Source: Phycisphaeraceae bacterium D3-23
Lineage (GTDB): Bacteria; Planctomycetota; Phycisphaerae; Phycisphaerales; Phycisphaeraceae
Length of the DNA stretch: 64,000 bases
NCBI GenBank assembly: GCA_039555135.1
Contig: CP114179.1
Span: 1,426,001-1,490,000 of the forward strand
Direction: 5' to 3'
A program made the position numbers and the translations under genes. The notes below the pieces were generated by a model, which worked only from the letters and a program-made list of their open reading frames with translations, was not told where the DNA came from and made no database searches. Shown one piece after another: positions 16,874 through 27,727 of this stretch (the stretch's first letter is position 1; each line of letters opens with the position of its first letter).

Positions 16874-17389
16874 CTACGCCGTCATGCTGATCGTGCCGAT
16901 CGCCGGCAACGCGTGTCTCGAAACGCCCGGCCGGTCGTAGCCCGCGCCGCGCGCGCTCACGTGGCTCAACGACTGCACCAGCCCCTGCATATGACTCAAA
17001 AGCGACTCGCTCGCGCGACGCGAGACCGACGACTGCTCCTTCACCGCCACGATCCGCTCACGCAACTTCTCTCGCAATACCAGCAGCCGGCCCCGCGCCG
17101 GCTCGGGAAGCTGCTCCGCCAGCTCGCGCATCCGCATCGGCTGGGTCGCGCCCGGCAGCACCGCCACCGTCAGCGACGCGACGAGCTCAAGCCGACGCTT
17201 CTCCAGCTCGCTGATCGCCTGCACCACCGCATTCTCCTGCCGCGACAGGTCCGCGACCTGCTCGCCCTGCGCCTGGCGCAGGGCGTCGCGCTGACGACGC
17301 ATCAGCGACAACAGCTGCTCATGGCGCTCGGCCGACTGGGTCAGCGTCGCCTCCAGCTGCGCGAGTTCTCTAGCGATACGCTTATCCAT
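16874..17389 (-). CDS. flgN: FlgN-like flagellar export chaperone
   Basis: A 171-residue, mostly helical, cytoplasmic protein with the composition and position of FlgN, the export chaperone for FlgK and FlgL. Long amphipathic helices cover residues 1-75 (RELAQLEATLTQSAERHEQLL) and about 95-140 (LVLREKLRERIVAVKEQS). The last 25 residues are less ordered. It overlaps the 3' end of the upstream rod-binding gene by 8 bp and is directly followed by flgK, so translation is probably coupled. Sequence similarity in this family is low, so position contributes much of the evidence. Confidence 0.8.
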   Translation of the reverse strand: MDKRIARELAQLEATLTQSAERHEQLLSLMRRQRDALRQAQGEQVADLSRQENAVVQAISELEKRRLELVASLTVAVLPGATQPMRMRELAEQLPEPARGRLLVLREKLRERIVAVKEQSSVSRRASESLLSHMQGLVQSLSHVSARGAGYDRPGVSRHALPAIGTISMTA

Positions 17390-17882
17390 GGAGATCGACC
17401 CCTTCGCTGACGACCGGCTCGTGCTGCACGCGGGACCGCGCGGCGGCTAACAAATCGACCTCGCCGGTCGACCCGCTCGGTCGTCCCTCGAAGTGGGCCG
17501 CGACGGTATCGACCAGATCAAACCCCGCGCCCGTCGAGATGCGGTCGGACAGGATCTGGTCGAGCTGCTGCTGGAAGATCGCCTCGCCCCGCCCGCCGTG
17601 GAACATGTCCGACGCCATCGGGTCGTTGCGCAGCTGGCTAAACAGCGGCATGATGAACGTCGTCGCCACGAGCTGCTCCGCCGCGTCGCGCACCTCCTGC
17701 GACTTCTTCTCCGCCTGTGCCTTGAGCTCCTCCGATACCGCAGAAAGCACTTCGCCAAACGGCTTGGCGGCGTCCGGGGTCGGCGCCTCACCCAGACCAG
17801 ACGGGCCCGGCGCGTTGAGTACCTGCTGAGCATTGCCGGCAGACGGATTATGTGGATTCACTTGCATCGCAGGGGTTTTCAC
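17382..17882 (-). CDS. flgJ: FlgJ-type rod-binding protein
   Basis: This corresponds to the N-terminal rod-cap domain of FlgJ, which helps rod assembly in the periplasm. The pattern AAEQLVATTFIMPLFSQLRNDPMASDMFHGGRGEAIF followed by a helix ending QILSDRIS matches the rod-binding family. No muramidase domain is present, so another enzyme must open the peptidoglycan; single-domain forms are common outside gammaproteobacteria. It has 166 residues from a GTG at 17882, or 161 from the ATG at 17867. It follows flgI by 18 bp and overlaps flgN. Residues 1-50 are Pro/Ala-rich and probably unstructured. Confidence 0.85.
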   Translation of the reverse strand: MKTPAMQVNPHNPSAGNAQQVLNAPGPSGLGEAPTPDAAKPFGEVLSAVSEELKAQAEKKSQEVRDAAEQLVATTFIMPLFSQLRNDPMASDMFHGGRGEAIFQQQLDQILSDRISTGAGFDLVDTVAAHFEGRPSGSTGEVDLLAAARSRVQHEPVVSEGVDLHG

Positions 17883-17900
17883 GTATCACGCGGTCCGGGC

Positions 17901-18947
17901 CTAGCTCCGCTCTTCGAGGTCGGCCAGCAGGTTCCCGCCGGCGTGGAGCTGGCGCACGATGTTGATCCGGTCTTCGGGCGGCAGGTTCAGCATCTGGAAC
18001 GCGTCCATCAGCTCCTGCAGCGTCGCCTTGCGCGGCTCGCCGTCCTCGTCCATCCCCAGCGCGATCGTGTAGCTGGCGATGCTGATGCTCGTCGGCCGAA
18101 GCTCGACGTTCGCGCTGAACGAGATCGTCCCCGCGTCCGCATCGATCAAGACCCGTGCCTTCGCCGTCGCGTCGATCAACTCGGGCTCGATATCCGTCAC
18201 GAGGATCTGTGTGATGAATGGGCCCGGGTCTTCGACCTGGTACTCGGGCAGCTGCACGATGACGTTGCGCTGATCGACCGCCACCGCGATCGGCGGGCCG
18301 TCGGGCGCGAACAGGCCGTTGATGACATTGGCCAGCTGTACTGCAAGGGGCCACGAAGCGTTGTTCTCGTTGAGCACCAGGTGCAGCCGGTCGTTGGTAT
18401 CGAGCGATACCGCCGGCAGGTCGCGCAACATCTGCGCACCGCCGCGCAGCGCGCCGTGCTTCAGGTTCGCGTCGTCCGTCACACTCACCCGGCCCTGCGC
18501 GACTGCATATGCGTCGGCGTCCCGGCCCGGGCCAAACAACACCGTCTCGACCAGCACGCCGCCCGCGAGACTGTCCGCATCGCCGATCGATACGATCGTC
18601 ACATCACTCACTTCGCTGCCGCGTCGAGCGCCCTCGGCCGTGATCCGCGCCTGCACATACACCAGCGCGACGCTTTTGGAATCCATCAACTCATCCAGCG
18701 TCGCGTTTTCATCAAGCCGGGTACCGATCGCCTCGACCAGCGGCCGATATGCGGAACGCACCTCGGCGTCGCCCGTGCCGTCGAGCCCGACGACAAGCCC
18801 ATAGCCCGTGACGACATTCTCGACCGAGCCCTGGATCTGCACCAGGTCCTGTATCTTGGTCGCCTGTGCATGCCCCGCCGTCAGCAGCAGCAACACCGCT
18901 GCAAACAGGCCCGTCATCTTCGTGGTCCGCAATCCTTGCGCGTTCAT
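17901..18947 (-). CDS. flgI: flagellar P-ring protein FlgI
   Basis: The structural subunit of the periplasmic P ring around the rod. A Sec signal peptide (hydrophobic LFAAVLLLLTAGHAQA, about residues 14-29) precedes TKIQDLVQIQGSVENVVTGYGLVVGLDGTGD. The mature part continues with the typical NVAAVMVTA-equivalent region and ends in DAFQMLNLPPEDRINIVRQLHAGGNLLADLEER. At 348 residues it has normal length. Its presence with FlgH implies a two-membrane envelope with a peptidoglycan layer. It lies between flgH and the rod-binding gene, as in many diderms. Confidence 0.95.
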   Translation of the reverse strand: MNAQGLRTTKMTGLFAAVLLLLTAGHAQATKIQDLVQIQGSVENVVTGYGLVVGLDGTGDAEVRSAYRPLVEAIGTRLDENATLDELMDSKSVALVYVQARITAEGARRGSEVSDVTIVSIGDADSLAGGVLVETVLFGPGRDADAYAVAQGRVSVTDDANLKHGALRGGAQMLRDLPAVSLDTNDRLHLVLNENNASWPLAVQLANVINGLFAPDGPPIAVAVDQRNVIVQLPEYQVEDPGPFITQILVTDIEPELIDATAKARVLIDADAGTISFSANVELRPTSISIASYTIALGMDEDGEPRKATLQELMDAFQMLNLPPEDRINIVRQLHAGGNLLADLEERS

Positions 18948-19022
18948 GGGTCCATCCCTTTACGAATCAGCCGTCCGATCGCTAGTAAGCAACCGCAGTG
19001 CCAAAGCCGCGCGGCAGCGCCG

Positions 19023-19781
19023 CTAGAACGGGAATACAAAATCAAGCAGCCGACTCAGGAAACCTTTCTCCGTCGAGTCCTTCAACTCACCCTCGTGCTG
19101 CTTATCGATAAACAGGTCGTAGAGCTGCGTCGACAAGACCGTGTTGTCGGGCGTGATGTCCTGGACCCGGCAGATGCCGGTCGCGACGATCGATACCTCT
19201 TCGCCGTCGTTGACCAGGGTCTTGCGTGCTTCGAGCACGAGCGTGCCGTTAGGCCGGATATCAACGACGCGCGCGGTGATTCGGCCGGTCATCGTCTCGC
19301 TGCGTGCGTACTCGCCCTCGCCCTCGAACTCGGACTCGTAGCCGACGTCGAGCTCGACGCGCCCGTCGGGGAACGTGTTGGGCCGGATCTGCAGGTCGAG
19401 CAGGTCGCTGAGCGAGAGCCGCGGCAGCTCCCGGATGCCGCCGATGTAGTCAATCGATTTTTCGCTGCTGGCTTCCGATTCGAGCTGGGTGTCGAACGAC
19501 TCGCGGACGACGATCGTAACCAGGTCGTTGACGCCGTAGCGGTCGGGGTCGGGCCGGCGGGCGTAGACGGAGGTGTAGCGTGCGACCTCGGGGTTGAGGC
19601 GTGGGCCGTCGTCGCGCACGGCCTCATCATCGCTGTATCCATAACGGTCGGCGGCGACCTGGTCGCTCTGGCCCGCGTCGCGGTCGTGGAGCGAAGAGGT
19701 CTGCGCCGCCGCGCCGCCCGCTGCCGCCGCCATCGCCATCGCCAATGCACAGATCGACTGTTTTTCCGTTGTTTTTCGCAT
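19023..19781 (-). CDS. flgH: flagellar L-ring protein FlgH
   Basis: The outer-membrane L-ring subunit. A signal segment covers residues about 8-26 (ALAMAMAAAAGGAAAQ). There is no obvious lipobox Cys, unlike the lipoprotein form in E. coli. Family motifs are NDLVTIVVRESFDTQLESEAS near residue 90, then SETMTGRITARVVDIRPNGTLVLEARKTLVNDGEE, and TVLSTQLYDLFI toward the end. The ATG at 19781 is chosen because GGAGAATAAA precedes it and it lies one base after the flgA stop; an in-frame ATG 21 bases further up is less well placed. The product has 252 residues. Confidence 0.93.
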   Translation of the reverse strand: MRKTTEKQSICALAMAMAAAAGGAAAQTSSLHDRDAGQSDQVAADRYGYSDDEAVRDDGPRLNPEVARYTSVYARRPDPDRYGVNDLVTIVVRESFDTQLESEASSEKSIDYIGGIRELPRLSLSDLLDLQIRPNTFPDGRVELDVGYESEFEGEGEYARSETMTGRITARVVDIRPNGTLVLEARKTLVNDGEEVSIVATGICRVQDITPDNTVLSTQLYDLFIDKQHEGELKDSTEKGFLSRLLDFVFPF

Positions 19782-19782
19782 T

Positions 19783-20862
19783 TTATTCTCCGGTGGATTC
19801 ATCGATAGGGACGCCGACGCGGACCTGATTGGTGCCGATGATCAGCGCGCTGAATTGCTCGCGGGTCTGGTCGTGCTCGATCTCGATGGTTTCGCCGACC
19901 GAGCCCTCTTCGAGCGCCTTCGCGGCGAAGTTGATACGCACGCCATTACTCAGGTACGTCACATCCACGATCGCGCGTCGTCGGACCGCGAGCGGCGCCT
20001 GCACCGCCCCGGCCGTGACCGTATCGCCCGGCTCTAACGACCGTGCAGCGACCTGGCCCACCACGAGCGCGGTGTCATCGACGACGTATCCCTCGCCGCC
20101 ATCGATCAACACCTCGCGGACGCGCACCTGGTGACGGGCAATGATGGATGTGCGCTGGATCGGCTCGACCGCGACGACCGCGAGCACGCGCTGCTGCACC
20201 CGCACACGCACCGTCGACTCGCCGCGCCGCTGTGTGCCGTTGTATTCATACACCCGGAACGTCACCGACCCCAGCCCGATCTCAAATGCCGGCTCCACCC
20301 GATACCGCCCTGCCACGACGCTGCGCTGCAGCAGCCGAGCGTCGTTTTCGCGGAACGTAAACTCCAACGACGAACGGTCCAGCTCAAGACCCGACGACAA
20401 CTGCCGGACGATTTCTTCGCGCACGGTCGCCGGGGTATGCACCGTCACCGGCTCGTCCGGGTTCGCGACGACGCCGGGGTCGGCCTCGGGCTCTTCAGGT
20501 TCCGCGGCCGGGCCATCGACCCGCACGACCCGGCAGGTGCCAAAGCCCACGAGGTCCAGCCGGCCCATCGAGACGCCCTGCCCGCGCAGCGCCGACTCGA
20601 TCGCGTCGATCGTGATCATCGCCTCGTTCGTATCTTCGAGGAGTTCGCCGACTTCGAGGTCGGCCAGCGTTTCCGCATAGTCCCCGGTCAATTCGGCGAC
20701 CTGGCCCAGCGTCACGCCCGGACCCGCCGAGCCCGTGACCTCGTGGACCCGTGCCGTATCGGCCGACGCCAGCTCCGCAATACAGACCAGCGCGACCAGC
20801 GCGATCAGCAGAAGTAGCGGGCGGATCAGGTGCATTGTTGAAGCGGGTTCATCGTGTCGCAT
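19783..20862 (-). CDS. flgA: P-ring assembly chaperone FlgA
   Basis: FlgA is the periplasmic chaperone needed to assemble FlgI into the P ring. The N-terminal signal segment is HLIRPLLLLIALVALVCIAELASA. The C-terminal SAF-like domain contains VVAVEPIQRTSIIARHQVRVREV, ARSLEPGDTVTAGAVQAPLAVRR and the terminal VRVGVPIDES. The ATG at 20862 is preferred because GGAGG lies 6 bases upstream; the hydrophobic segment then begins at residue 10. With 359 residues it is longer than the usual 220-250 owing to an acidic Pro/Glu-rich linker and an extra N-terminal domain. It ends one base before the flgH start. Confidence 0.9.
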   Translation of the reverse strand: MRHDEPASTMHLIRPLLLLIALVALVCIAELASADTARVHEVTGSAGPGVTLGQVAELTGDYAETLADLEVGELLEDTNEAMITIDAIESALRGQGVSMGRLDLVGFGTCRVVRVDGPAAEPEEPEADPGVVANPDEPVTVHTPATVREEIVRQLSSGLELDRSSLEFTFRENDARLLQRSVVAGRYRVEPAFEIGLGSVTFRVYEYNGTQRRGESTVRVRVQQRVLAVVAVEPIQRTSIIARHQVRVREVLIDGGEGYVVDDTALVVGQVAARSLEPGDTVTAGAVQAPLAVRRRAIVDVTYLSNGVRINFAAKALEEGSVGETIEIEHDQTREQFSALIIGTNQVRVGVPIDESTGE

Positions 20863-21003
20863 GTCGGCCTCCATGCCTGTTGCGGTTTGTTCAAGTCCGG
20901 GGCGTCCATGCCCACCACGCTTTCTTGAGCAAGGGTTGTGCCAAACCTGAGAGTTCGGCGCTCGGACAGCTTGATTAAGCAACCTGTCCGCTCAACGACT
21001 CAT

Positions 21004-21807
21004 TTAGAACCGTCGGAGGTTACCCACAACCTGCAGGACTTCGTCTGCGGCCTGGATGGTCTGGCTGTTCATCTCGAACGCGCGCTGCGTCTTAATCAGC
21101 GACACGAGCTCGGTCACGGGGTTGACGTTCGACGATTCGAGCTGGCCCTGCGCGAGCGTGCCGAAGCCCTGCTGCCCGGGCTCGCCGGAGGTCGGCGGGC
21201 CGGAGATCTCGGTCTCGACATAGATATTCCCACCGATCGATTGCAGCCCGGCGGGGTTGACGAACTTGTTGAGTTGCAGGTTGCCGGCACTGGTGATCGA
21301 GTTGTCGGGGCGGGTGATCGAAATCTCACCCGACTGCGAAATCTCGATGGTCTGGACATCGCCGCTGATCGTGACGCCGGGGACGCGCGGCCCCTGGGCG
21401 TTGCCCAGCACGAGGTCCCCGTCCTTATTGACAAAGAAGTTGCCCGCCCGCGCATAGCCCGTGCCGCCGCCGAACTCCCCGAGGATCTCGACCTCGAAGA
21501 AGCCGTCGCCTTCGATGTAGACATCAAGCGGTCGGCCGGTGACCACCGGCGAGCCGGGGCTGAAGTCGAACTGCGTGTTGCTGATCTTGGTGCCCATCCC
21601 GACCTGCAGGCCGGCGGGCGCCGCGGTGCCCGCGCCGTTCTCGACTCCGGGCTGGCGCTTCTGCTGGTAGATAAGGTCTTCGAAGTTCACACGCGAGGCC
21701 TTGAAGCCCGTCGTGTTGACGTTGGCGAGGTTGTTGGAGATGACATCGATCTCGGTCGAGAGCGCGTTCATCCCGGTCGAGGCGGAGTGGAGTGCTTGGA
21801 TGGCCAT
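21004..21807 (-). CDS. flgG: distal rod protein FlgG
   Basis: The distal rod subunit of the flagellar basal body. The N-terminal rod signature is MAIQALHSASTGMNALSTEI then NNLANVNTTGFKASRVNFEDL. The C-terminal signature is VNPVTELVSLIKTQRAFEMN ending VGNLRRF. At 267 residues it has the usual FlgG length (about 260). The start ATG at 21807 is the only sensible one. The gap to flgF (126 bp) contains a single arm of the AGTGAACAGTG repeat. Downstream, 141 bp separate it from flgA. Confidence 0.96.
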   Translation of the reverse strand: MAIQALHSASTGMNALSTEIDVISNNLANVNTTGFKASRVNFEDLIYQQKRQPGVENGAGTAAPAGLQVGMGTKISNTQFDFSPGSPVVTGRPLDVYIEGDGFFEVEILGEFGGGTGYARAGNFFVNKDGDLVLGNAQGPRVPGVTISGDVQTIEISQSGEISITRPDNSITSAGNLQLNKFVNPAGLQSIGGNIYVETEISGPPTSGEPGQQGFGTLAQGQLESSNVNPVTELVSLIKTQRAFEMNSQTIQAADEVLQVVGNLRRF

Positions 21808-21900
21808 GGTTTAGTTTCTAGGGGTGAGGGCCTAGGGCCTGGGTCGGTAAGCGATACGTGGAACTTCGTTTTACCCTGTTTTCAGGGCCTTTTTGCTTTC

Positions 21901-21927
21901 GCTGTTCACTATTCACTGTTCACTGCG
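21901..21927. repeat. single arm of AGTGAACAGTG repeat
   Basis: GCTGTTCACTATTCACTGTT and the following CACTG match the right arm of the inverted repeat at 1583-1668. It stands alone between flgG and flgF, 7 bp from the flgF stop, so it may be a decayed or half element. Confidence 0.7.
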
Positions 21928-21933
21928 CAGCCC

Positions 21934-22737
21934 CTACGCGAGGCGCGCGAAGGTGTTGATGGACTGGTTCATCATCTGGTCGTGGTAGCGGATCATGTTG
22001 GCGTTGCCCGAGGCGGCCTTGGTCGCGGCGACGATCTCCATCATGGTGGAGATCGCGTTGGTGCCCGAGCCCTCGTAGTGGCCCTGGTGCACATCGGGGC
22101 TATCGACTTCTTGGCGCGTGTCGCCGGTCGCCATCGCGAACAGCCCCGCGCCGCGGTGTTCGAGCCCGGCGGTATCGACCCGCGCGACCTGCAACTGCGC
22201 GCGGCCGAGCTCGCCGCCGACCTCGTCTCTAAACGTGATCTCGCCTCCCCGGCTGATGCCGATGTCTGCGGTGCCATCGGGAACGCGGATCGGCTTATCG
22301 CGGTCGTCGAGCACGCGAGCACCGGACTGGGTCACGATCTCGCCTTCATGGTTGGGCAGGAATCTGCCGTCGCGTGTCACGTGCGGCGTGGCCTCACCGG
22401 TCTTCGCGTCGATGGCCTGCACAACAAAGAATGTGTCGCTGTTGGTTTTGGAGAGCGCGACGTCGAGTTGTTGCCCGGTCTGGACGTGCGCTCCAGGCGT
22501 GAAGTTGATCTGGTGCTGGCCCGCGTAGACGCCGCCCCCGATCTGTTCGAGCATCCGCCGCGCGACGCCGGGCTCGTACGGCCCGTCTTCGAGCCGTTCA
22601 GGCAGGCGTTCCTGGACATCGCTGAACTGCGGCTTGAAGCCGGGCGTGTTGACGTTGGCCAGGTTGTTGGCCAGGACATCGAGCCGGTGTGAGTTCACCA
22701 GGACGCCCGACGCGGCGACGTGCATGCCGTAGTTCAT
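21934..22737 (-). CDS. flgF: proximal rod protein FlgF (FlgF/FlgG family)
   Basis: A second rod protein of the FlgF/FlgG family, 267 residues. The N-terminus is MNYGMHVAASGVLVNSHRLD then LANNLANVNTPGFKPQFSDV. The C-terminal helix is MMEIVAATKAASGNANMIRYHDQMMNQ. It heads the known flagellar genes in the operon, so FlgF is the best name by position; sequence alone does not separate FlgF from other FlgG-like rod proteins. Its start overlaps the stop of the upstream 76-residue gene (ATGA), which indicates translational coupling. Confidence 0.88.
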   Translation of the reverse strand: MNYGMHVAASGVLVNSHRLDVLANNLANVNTPGFKPQFSDVQERLPERLEDGPYEPGVARRMLEQIGGGVYAGQHQINFTPGAHVQTGQQLDVALSKTNSDTFFVVQAIDAKTGEATPHVTRDGRFLPNHEGEIVTQSGARVLDDRDKPIRVPDGTADIGISRGGEITFRDEVGGELGRAQLQVARVDTAGLEHRGAGLFAMATGDTRQEVDSPDVHQGHYEGSGTNAISTMMEIVAATKAASGNANMIRYHDQMMNQSINTFARLA

Positions 22738-22964
22738 CGCACGCCTCCGACATCGTTGAGTGGCACGGTGCCGGCGAACTGATGCTGCATCGCCGCCGCA
22801 AGCCGGTGCTGAGCCGCGGCGCGGTGCGCGAGGCGGAGCAGCGCTGCGCCCATATCGGTGCCGGGCGCATCAACAAGCGCGAGCAGGCCGGCCGCGCCCT
22901 CGTGGGTGTTCATCTGGTCGCTGACTTGCGTTGACTGAGTCGCACTGTCGGGGCCGCGTTCCAT
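22734..22964 (-). CDS. small protein at head of flagellar operon
   Basis: A 76-residue unrecognised protein. It is supported by AGGAG 5 bases before its ATG, a 4-base ATGA overlap with flgF, and its place as first gene after the sigma-54 promoter. It has no signal peptide or membrane segment and is Ala-rich, with a helix around residues 40-66 (AALLRLAHRAAAQHRLAAAM). It could be a small flagellar accessory or regulatory protein; I see no motif that decides. Confidence 0.6.
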   Translation of the reverse strand: MERGPDSATQSTQVSDQMNTHEGAAGLLALVDAPGTDMGAALLRLAHRAAAQHRLAAAMQHQFAGTVPLNDVGGVR

Positions 22965-23005
22965 CGCATCTCCTGGCCGCGGATCCGTTGCGGCGAAGGG
23001 AGTGA

Positions 23006-23021
23006 TGCAAGGGTGGTGCCA
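23006..23021 (-). promoter_or_regulatory. sigma-54 promoter of flagellar operon
   Basis: On the minus strand TGGCACCACCCTTGCA matches the RpoN -24/-12 consensus (TGGCAC-N5-TTGC) at every position. It lies about 42 bp upstream of the ATG of the first gene, so transcription should start near 22995. Sigma-54 control of rod, ring and hook genes is known in many flagellated bacteria. No activator gene is in the window. Confidence 0.8.
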
Positions 23022-23220
23022 GGCGGATGCTCACAAGACAGGTAAAACTGCCTGAACACAAACAGCCATTACTCGCTTATATACATCGACTTACGGGCCG
23101 ACGGGCTGGGTCGAAAGATCTACCCGCCGCCAGCCCCCGACCCATTCAACGCCGTCCACCGCGCAGCAGGCGACCGAGACCGCGCAGAAGCTGCGCGTCA
23201 AAGCACAGCATGAACGCCGA

Positions 23221-24354
23221 TCAATCCAGCAGGCCGACGTGCCGCTCGAACAGCGCGTTGAGCCGCCGGTCAAGGTCGCCGCCGCTGTCGGTCGCGTGGA
23301 GCTTGCGGCCGGTCGCTTCGAGCAGGTCGATCAGGTGGTGGTAGTCGTTGAGCGCGATCGTCTCGGACGCGATGCGGCGCTTCGCCTCGTCCATGTTGTG
23401 GTAGTTGCCAAGCGGCAGGCAGAGGCAGGTGCTCAGATAGCCCAGCGCGCGGAAGGCGGTCGCCTCGCACGCGCCGCCGGGCATGAGCTTGCGCTGGAAC
23501 TTGAACTTGCTTGCCCCCTTGCTGTTCTTCTCCAGGCCCTGCGCCAAGGCGACGAGCTTGACGTTGAGCTCCGGGTCGAACGTGCTGATCCGGTCGCCGA
23601 TCCGGATGATCGGCCCGCCACCGATCGGCGACTCGGCGAAGCTCTTCGAGTTCTCCAAACAAATCAGCGTCGATCGCTTGGGAAGGATGCCCGTCTTCGT
23701 CGCGCCGATCGCGCCGACAAAGCCGACCTCCTCGGCCCGTGTAAACAGCAGACGCACATCGCCGACGCCGCGCGGCTGCGCGAGCAAGCGCTCGTAGGCC
23801 GACACCGCCGCCGCGACCGCCGCGAGGTCGTCGCAGGCCGGGCATCGCAGCATCCGGCCGGTGGCCTTCGTCCCCTTCGTGATCGTCGGCTTGGGCAGCG
23901 CCCAGGTCATCAGGTCGCCGGCTTTCGCACTTGTTCTACGGCCAAAACGCACGGTGACGAGCTGGTCGTGCTTGGCCGAACGCTTGCGGTCCAGCGAAAC
24001 GATCTCGCCCGTGACGCGGCCGCCACCTTCGGGGAACACCGCGACGCGTGTGCCCTCGAAGTAGTCGTCATGGACCCCGCCACGGAACTCGGCCTGGAGG
24101 GTTTTGGCGTCGTCCATCACTTTCGTGACCGCGAAGGCCGGGTGGTCGAGGTGTGCGGTGAAGAAGATCGGCGTCGTGCTGCTGACGCCTTTGCGTTTGA
24201 TGACGAGGTTGCCGTAACGGTCGGCGCGGAGGTTCACTTTGCGTTTGTGTTGTTCAGCCCACTCCTTGACCCATGCGACGACGCGGCCTTCAAGCCCCGC
24301 CGCGGTGGGCAGGCCGGTGACTTCGAGGAGGTACTTTTCATAGCGTTTTTTCAT
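23221..24354 (-). CDS. M42/M28-type metallo-aminopeptidase
   Basis: A dizinc peptidase of the M42 glutamyl-aminopeptidase type, cytoplasmic, 377 residues. Metal and catalytic motifs are FTAHLDHPAF (first His), CPACDDLAAVAAAV (bridging Asp), FTRAEEVGFVGAIGA (catalytic and metal Glu), ENSKSFAESP (in place of the usual Asp ligand region) and the final His in NDYHHLIDLL. An inserted beta domain lies between the first two motifs (about residues 80-190), as M42 enzymes require for tetrahedron assembly. The ATG at 24354 begins MKKRYEKYLLEVTGLP. It is divergent from the ABC ATPase gene by 49 bp. Peptide substrate unknown. Confidence 0.85.
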   Translation of the reverse strand: MKKRYEKYLLEVTGLPTAAGLEGRVVAWVKEWAEQHKRKVNLRADRYGNLVIKRKGVSSTTPIFFTAHLDHPAFAVTKVMDDAKTLQAEFRGGVHDDYFEGTRVAVFPEGGGRVTGEIVSLDRKRSAKHDQLVTVRFGRRTSAKAGDLMTWALPKPTITKGTKATGRMLRCPACDDLAAVAAAVSAYERLLAQPRGVGDVRLLFTRAEEVGFVGAIGATKTGILPKRSTLICLENSKSFAESPIGGGPIIRIGDRISTFDPELNVKLVALAQGLEKNSKGASKFKFQRKLMPGGACEATAFRALGYLSTCLCLPLGNYHNMDEAKRRIASETIALNDYHHLIDLLEATGRKLHATDSGGDLDRRLNALFERHVGLLD

Positions 24355-24403
24355 GGCGGTAGCGTACCGAGAATCGGCATGGTTGGGGTGGTACAGTCTT
24401 CCC

Positions 24404-25246
24404 ATGCCCAACCTACAAACCCCCGCCATCGAAGCACGCGACCTCGTCCTGCGGCGCGGGACGACGACGATACTCGACCGTGTCTGCTGCACGATCCCGC
24501 GGGGCCAGGCGGCCGCGATCCTTGGGCCCAACGGCTGCGGCAAAACCACCTTCGCCCGCCTGCTCGTGGGACAGCTCTTCCCCACCGCCGGGGCGCTCAC
24601 CGTGCTGGGACAGACACTCGGACAGACCGACATCCGCGCGCTGCGCAAGCGCGTCGGCCTGGTCAACCCCACTACCGACGCGGGCAGTGCACACGTCACC
24701 GGGGCAGTCGTCGATGCGTCGCTTTCGACAACCGACGCCGTCTGCACCGGCTACTTTGCGACGGTCGGGCTGTACGACAGACCATCCAAGCCCCAGCGCG
24801 AGCACGCCCGGCACCTCCTCACCAGCGTCGGCCTCGCGCACCGACTCGACCACACCCTCGGCACCCTTTCCACCGGCGAACAACGACGCGCCCTCATCGC
24901 CCGCGCCCTCGTGCACACCCCCGAGTTGCTCATCCTCGACGAGCCCACCGCCGGCCTCGACCTCCGCGGCCGAGAGCAGGTCCTCGCCACCGTCGACCGC
25001 CTCCTCGCATCGCCCGCCCCACCGGCCGTTCTGATGATCACCCACCACGTCGAGGAGCTGCCCAAACAAACCGCGCAGGTCTTCCTCATGCAGCAAGGCC
25101 AATTCGTCGCGCAGGGCCCCCCGGAAGCGGTGCTGACGCCCGAACAGCTTTCCGCGGTGTTCGGCTGCAAGGTCTTCGTGCAACAACGGCATGGCCGTTA
25201 CTGGCTCGAAGTCCTGCCCGAGGCGTGGCTGGATTTGGTGGAATAG
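24404..25246 (+). CDS. orphan ABC transporter ATP-binding protein
   Basis: A single ABC ATPase domain of 280 residues. Walker A GPNGCGKTT is near residues 43-51, the signature LSTGEQRR near 157, Walker B LLILDEPTAGLD near 178, and the H-loop MITHHVEE near 215. No permease or binding-protein gene is adjacent, so the transport partner and substrate are unknown; a non-transport role is also possible. The ATG at 24404 (MPNLQTPAIEARDLV) gives a normal ABC start; an upstream in-frame extension overlaps the divergent peptidase gene. It is followed by a 153-bp inverted repeat, then the convergent copper ATPase. Confidence 0.88.
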   Translation: MPNLQTPAIEARDLVLRRGTTTILDRVCCTIPRGQAAAILGPNGCGKTTFARLLVGQLFPTAGALTVLGQTLGQTDIRALRKRVGLVNPTTDAGSAHVTGAVVDASLSTTDAVCTGYFATVGLYDRPSKPQREHARHLLTSVGLAHRLDHTLGTLSTGEQRRALIARALVHTPELLILDEPTAGLDLRGREQVLATVDRLLASPAPPAVLMITHHVEELPKQTAQVFLMQQGQFVAQGPPEAVLTPEQLSAVFGCKVFVQQRHGRYWLEVLPEAWLDLVE

Positions 25247-25252
25247 GCCATC

Positions 25253-25405
25253 TAACCACGAAGGCACGAAGAACACGAAGGAAGGCAATGAAGTAGCCAC
25301 AGATTTCACAGATGACACAGATTCGGATCAGCACGCAATCTGAGTCATCTGTGAAATCTGTGGGCCAACCTGCCTTCCTTCGTGCACTTCGTGCCTTCGT
25401 GGTTA
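25253..25405. repeat. long nested inverted repeat (CCACGAAGGCACGAAG)
   Basis: The outer arms TAACCACGAAGGCACGAAGA...AAGGCA (25253-25287) and their near-exact reverse complement (25371-25405) enclose a second pair. That pair is CCACAGATTTCACAGATGAC...GATT (25297-25323) and its complement (25337-25363). It fills the gap between convergent genes and ends 2 bp from the copA stop codon. It could terminate both transcripts, but its nested modular build resembles the other repeat elements here. Confidence 0.9.
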
Positions 25406-25406
25406 T

Positions 25407-27698
<2,292 letters not shown>

Positions 27699-27727
27699 GG
27701 TCAAGATTGTAGGCGCGAAGCGTGCCT

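Noticed and set aside
17493-19808. A 771-codon frame opposite flgJ-flgI-flgH
   Set aside because: It spans three well-supported flagellar genes on the other strand and has no recognisable motif or ribosome binding site.
20938-25296. Long plus-strand frames opposite flgG, flgF and the M42 peptidase
   Set aside because: Shadow frames of real minus-strand genes; amino acid composition not protein-like.
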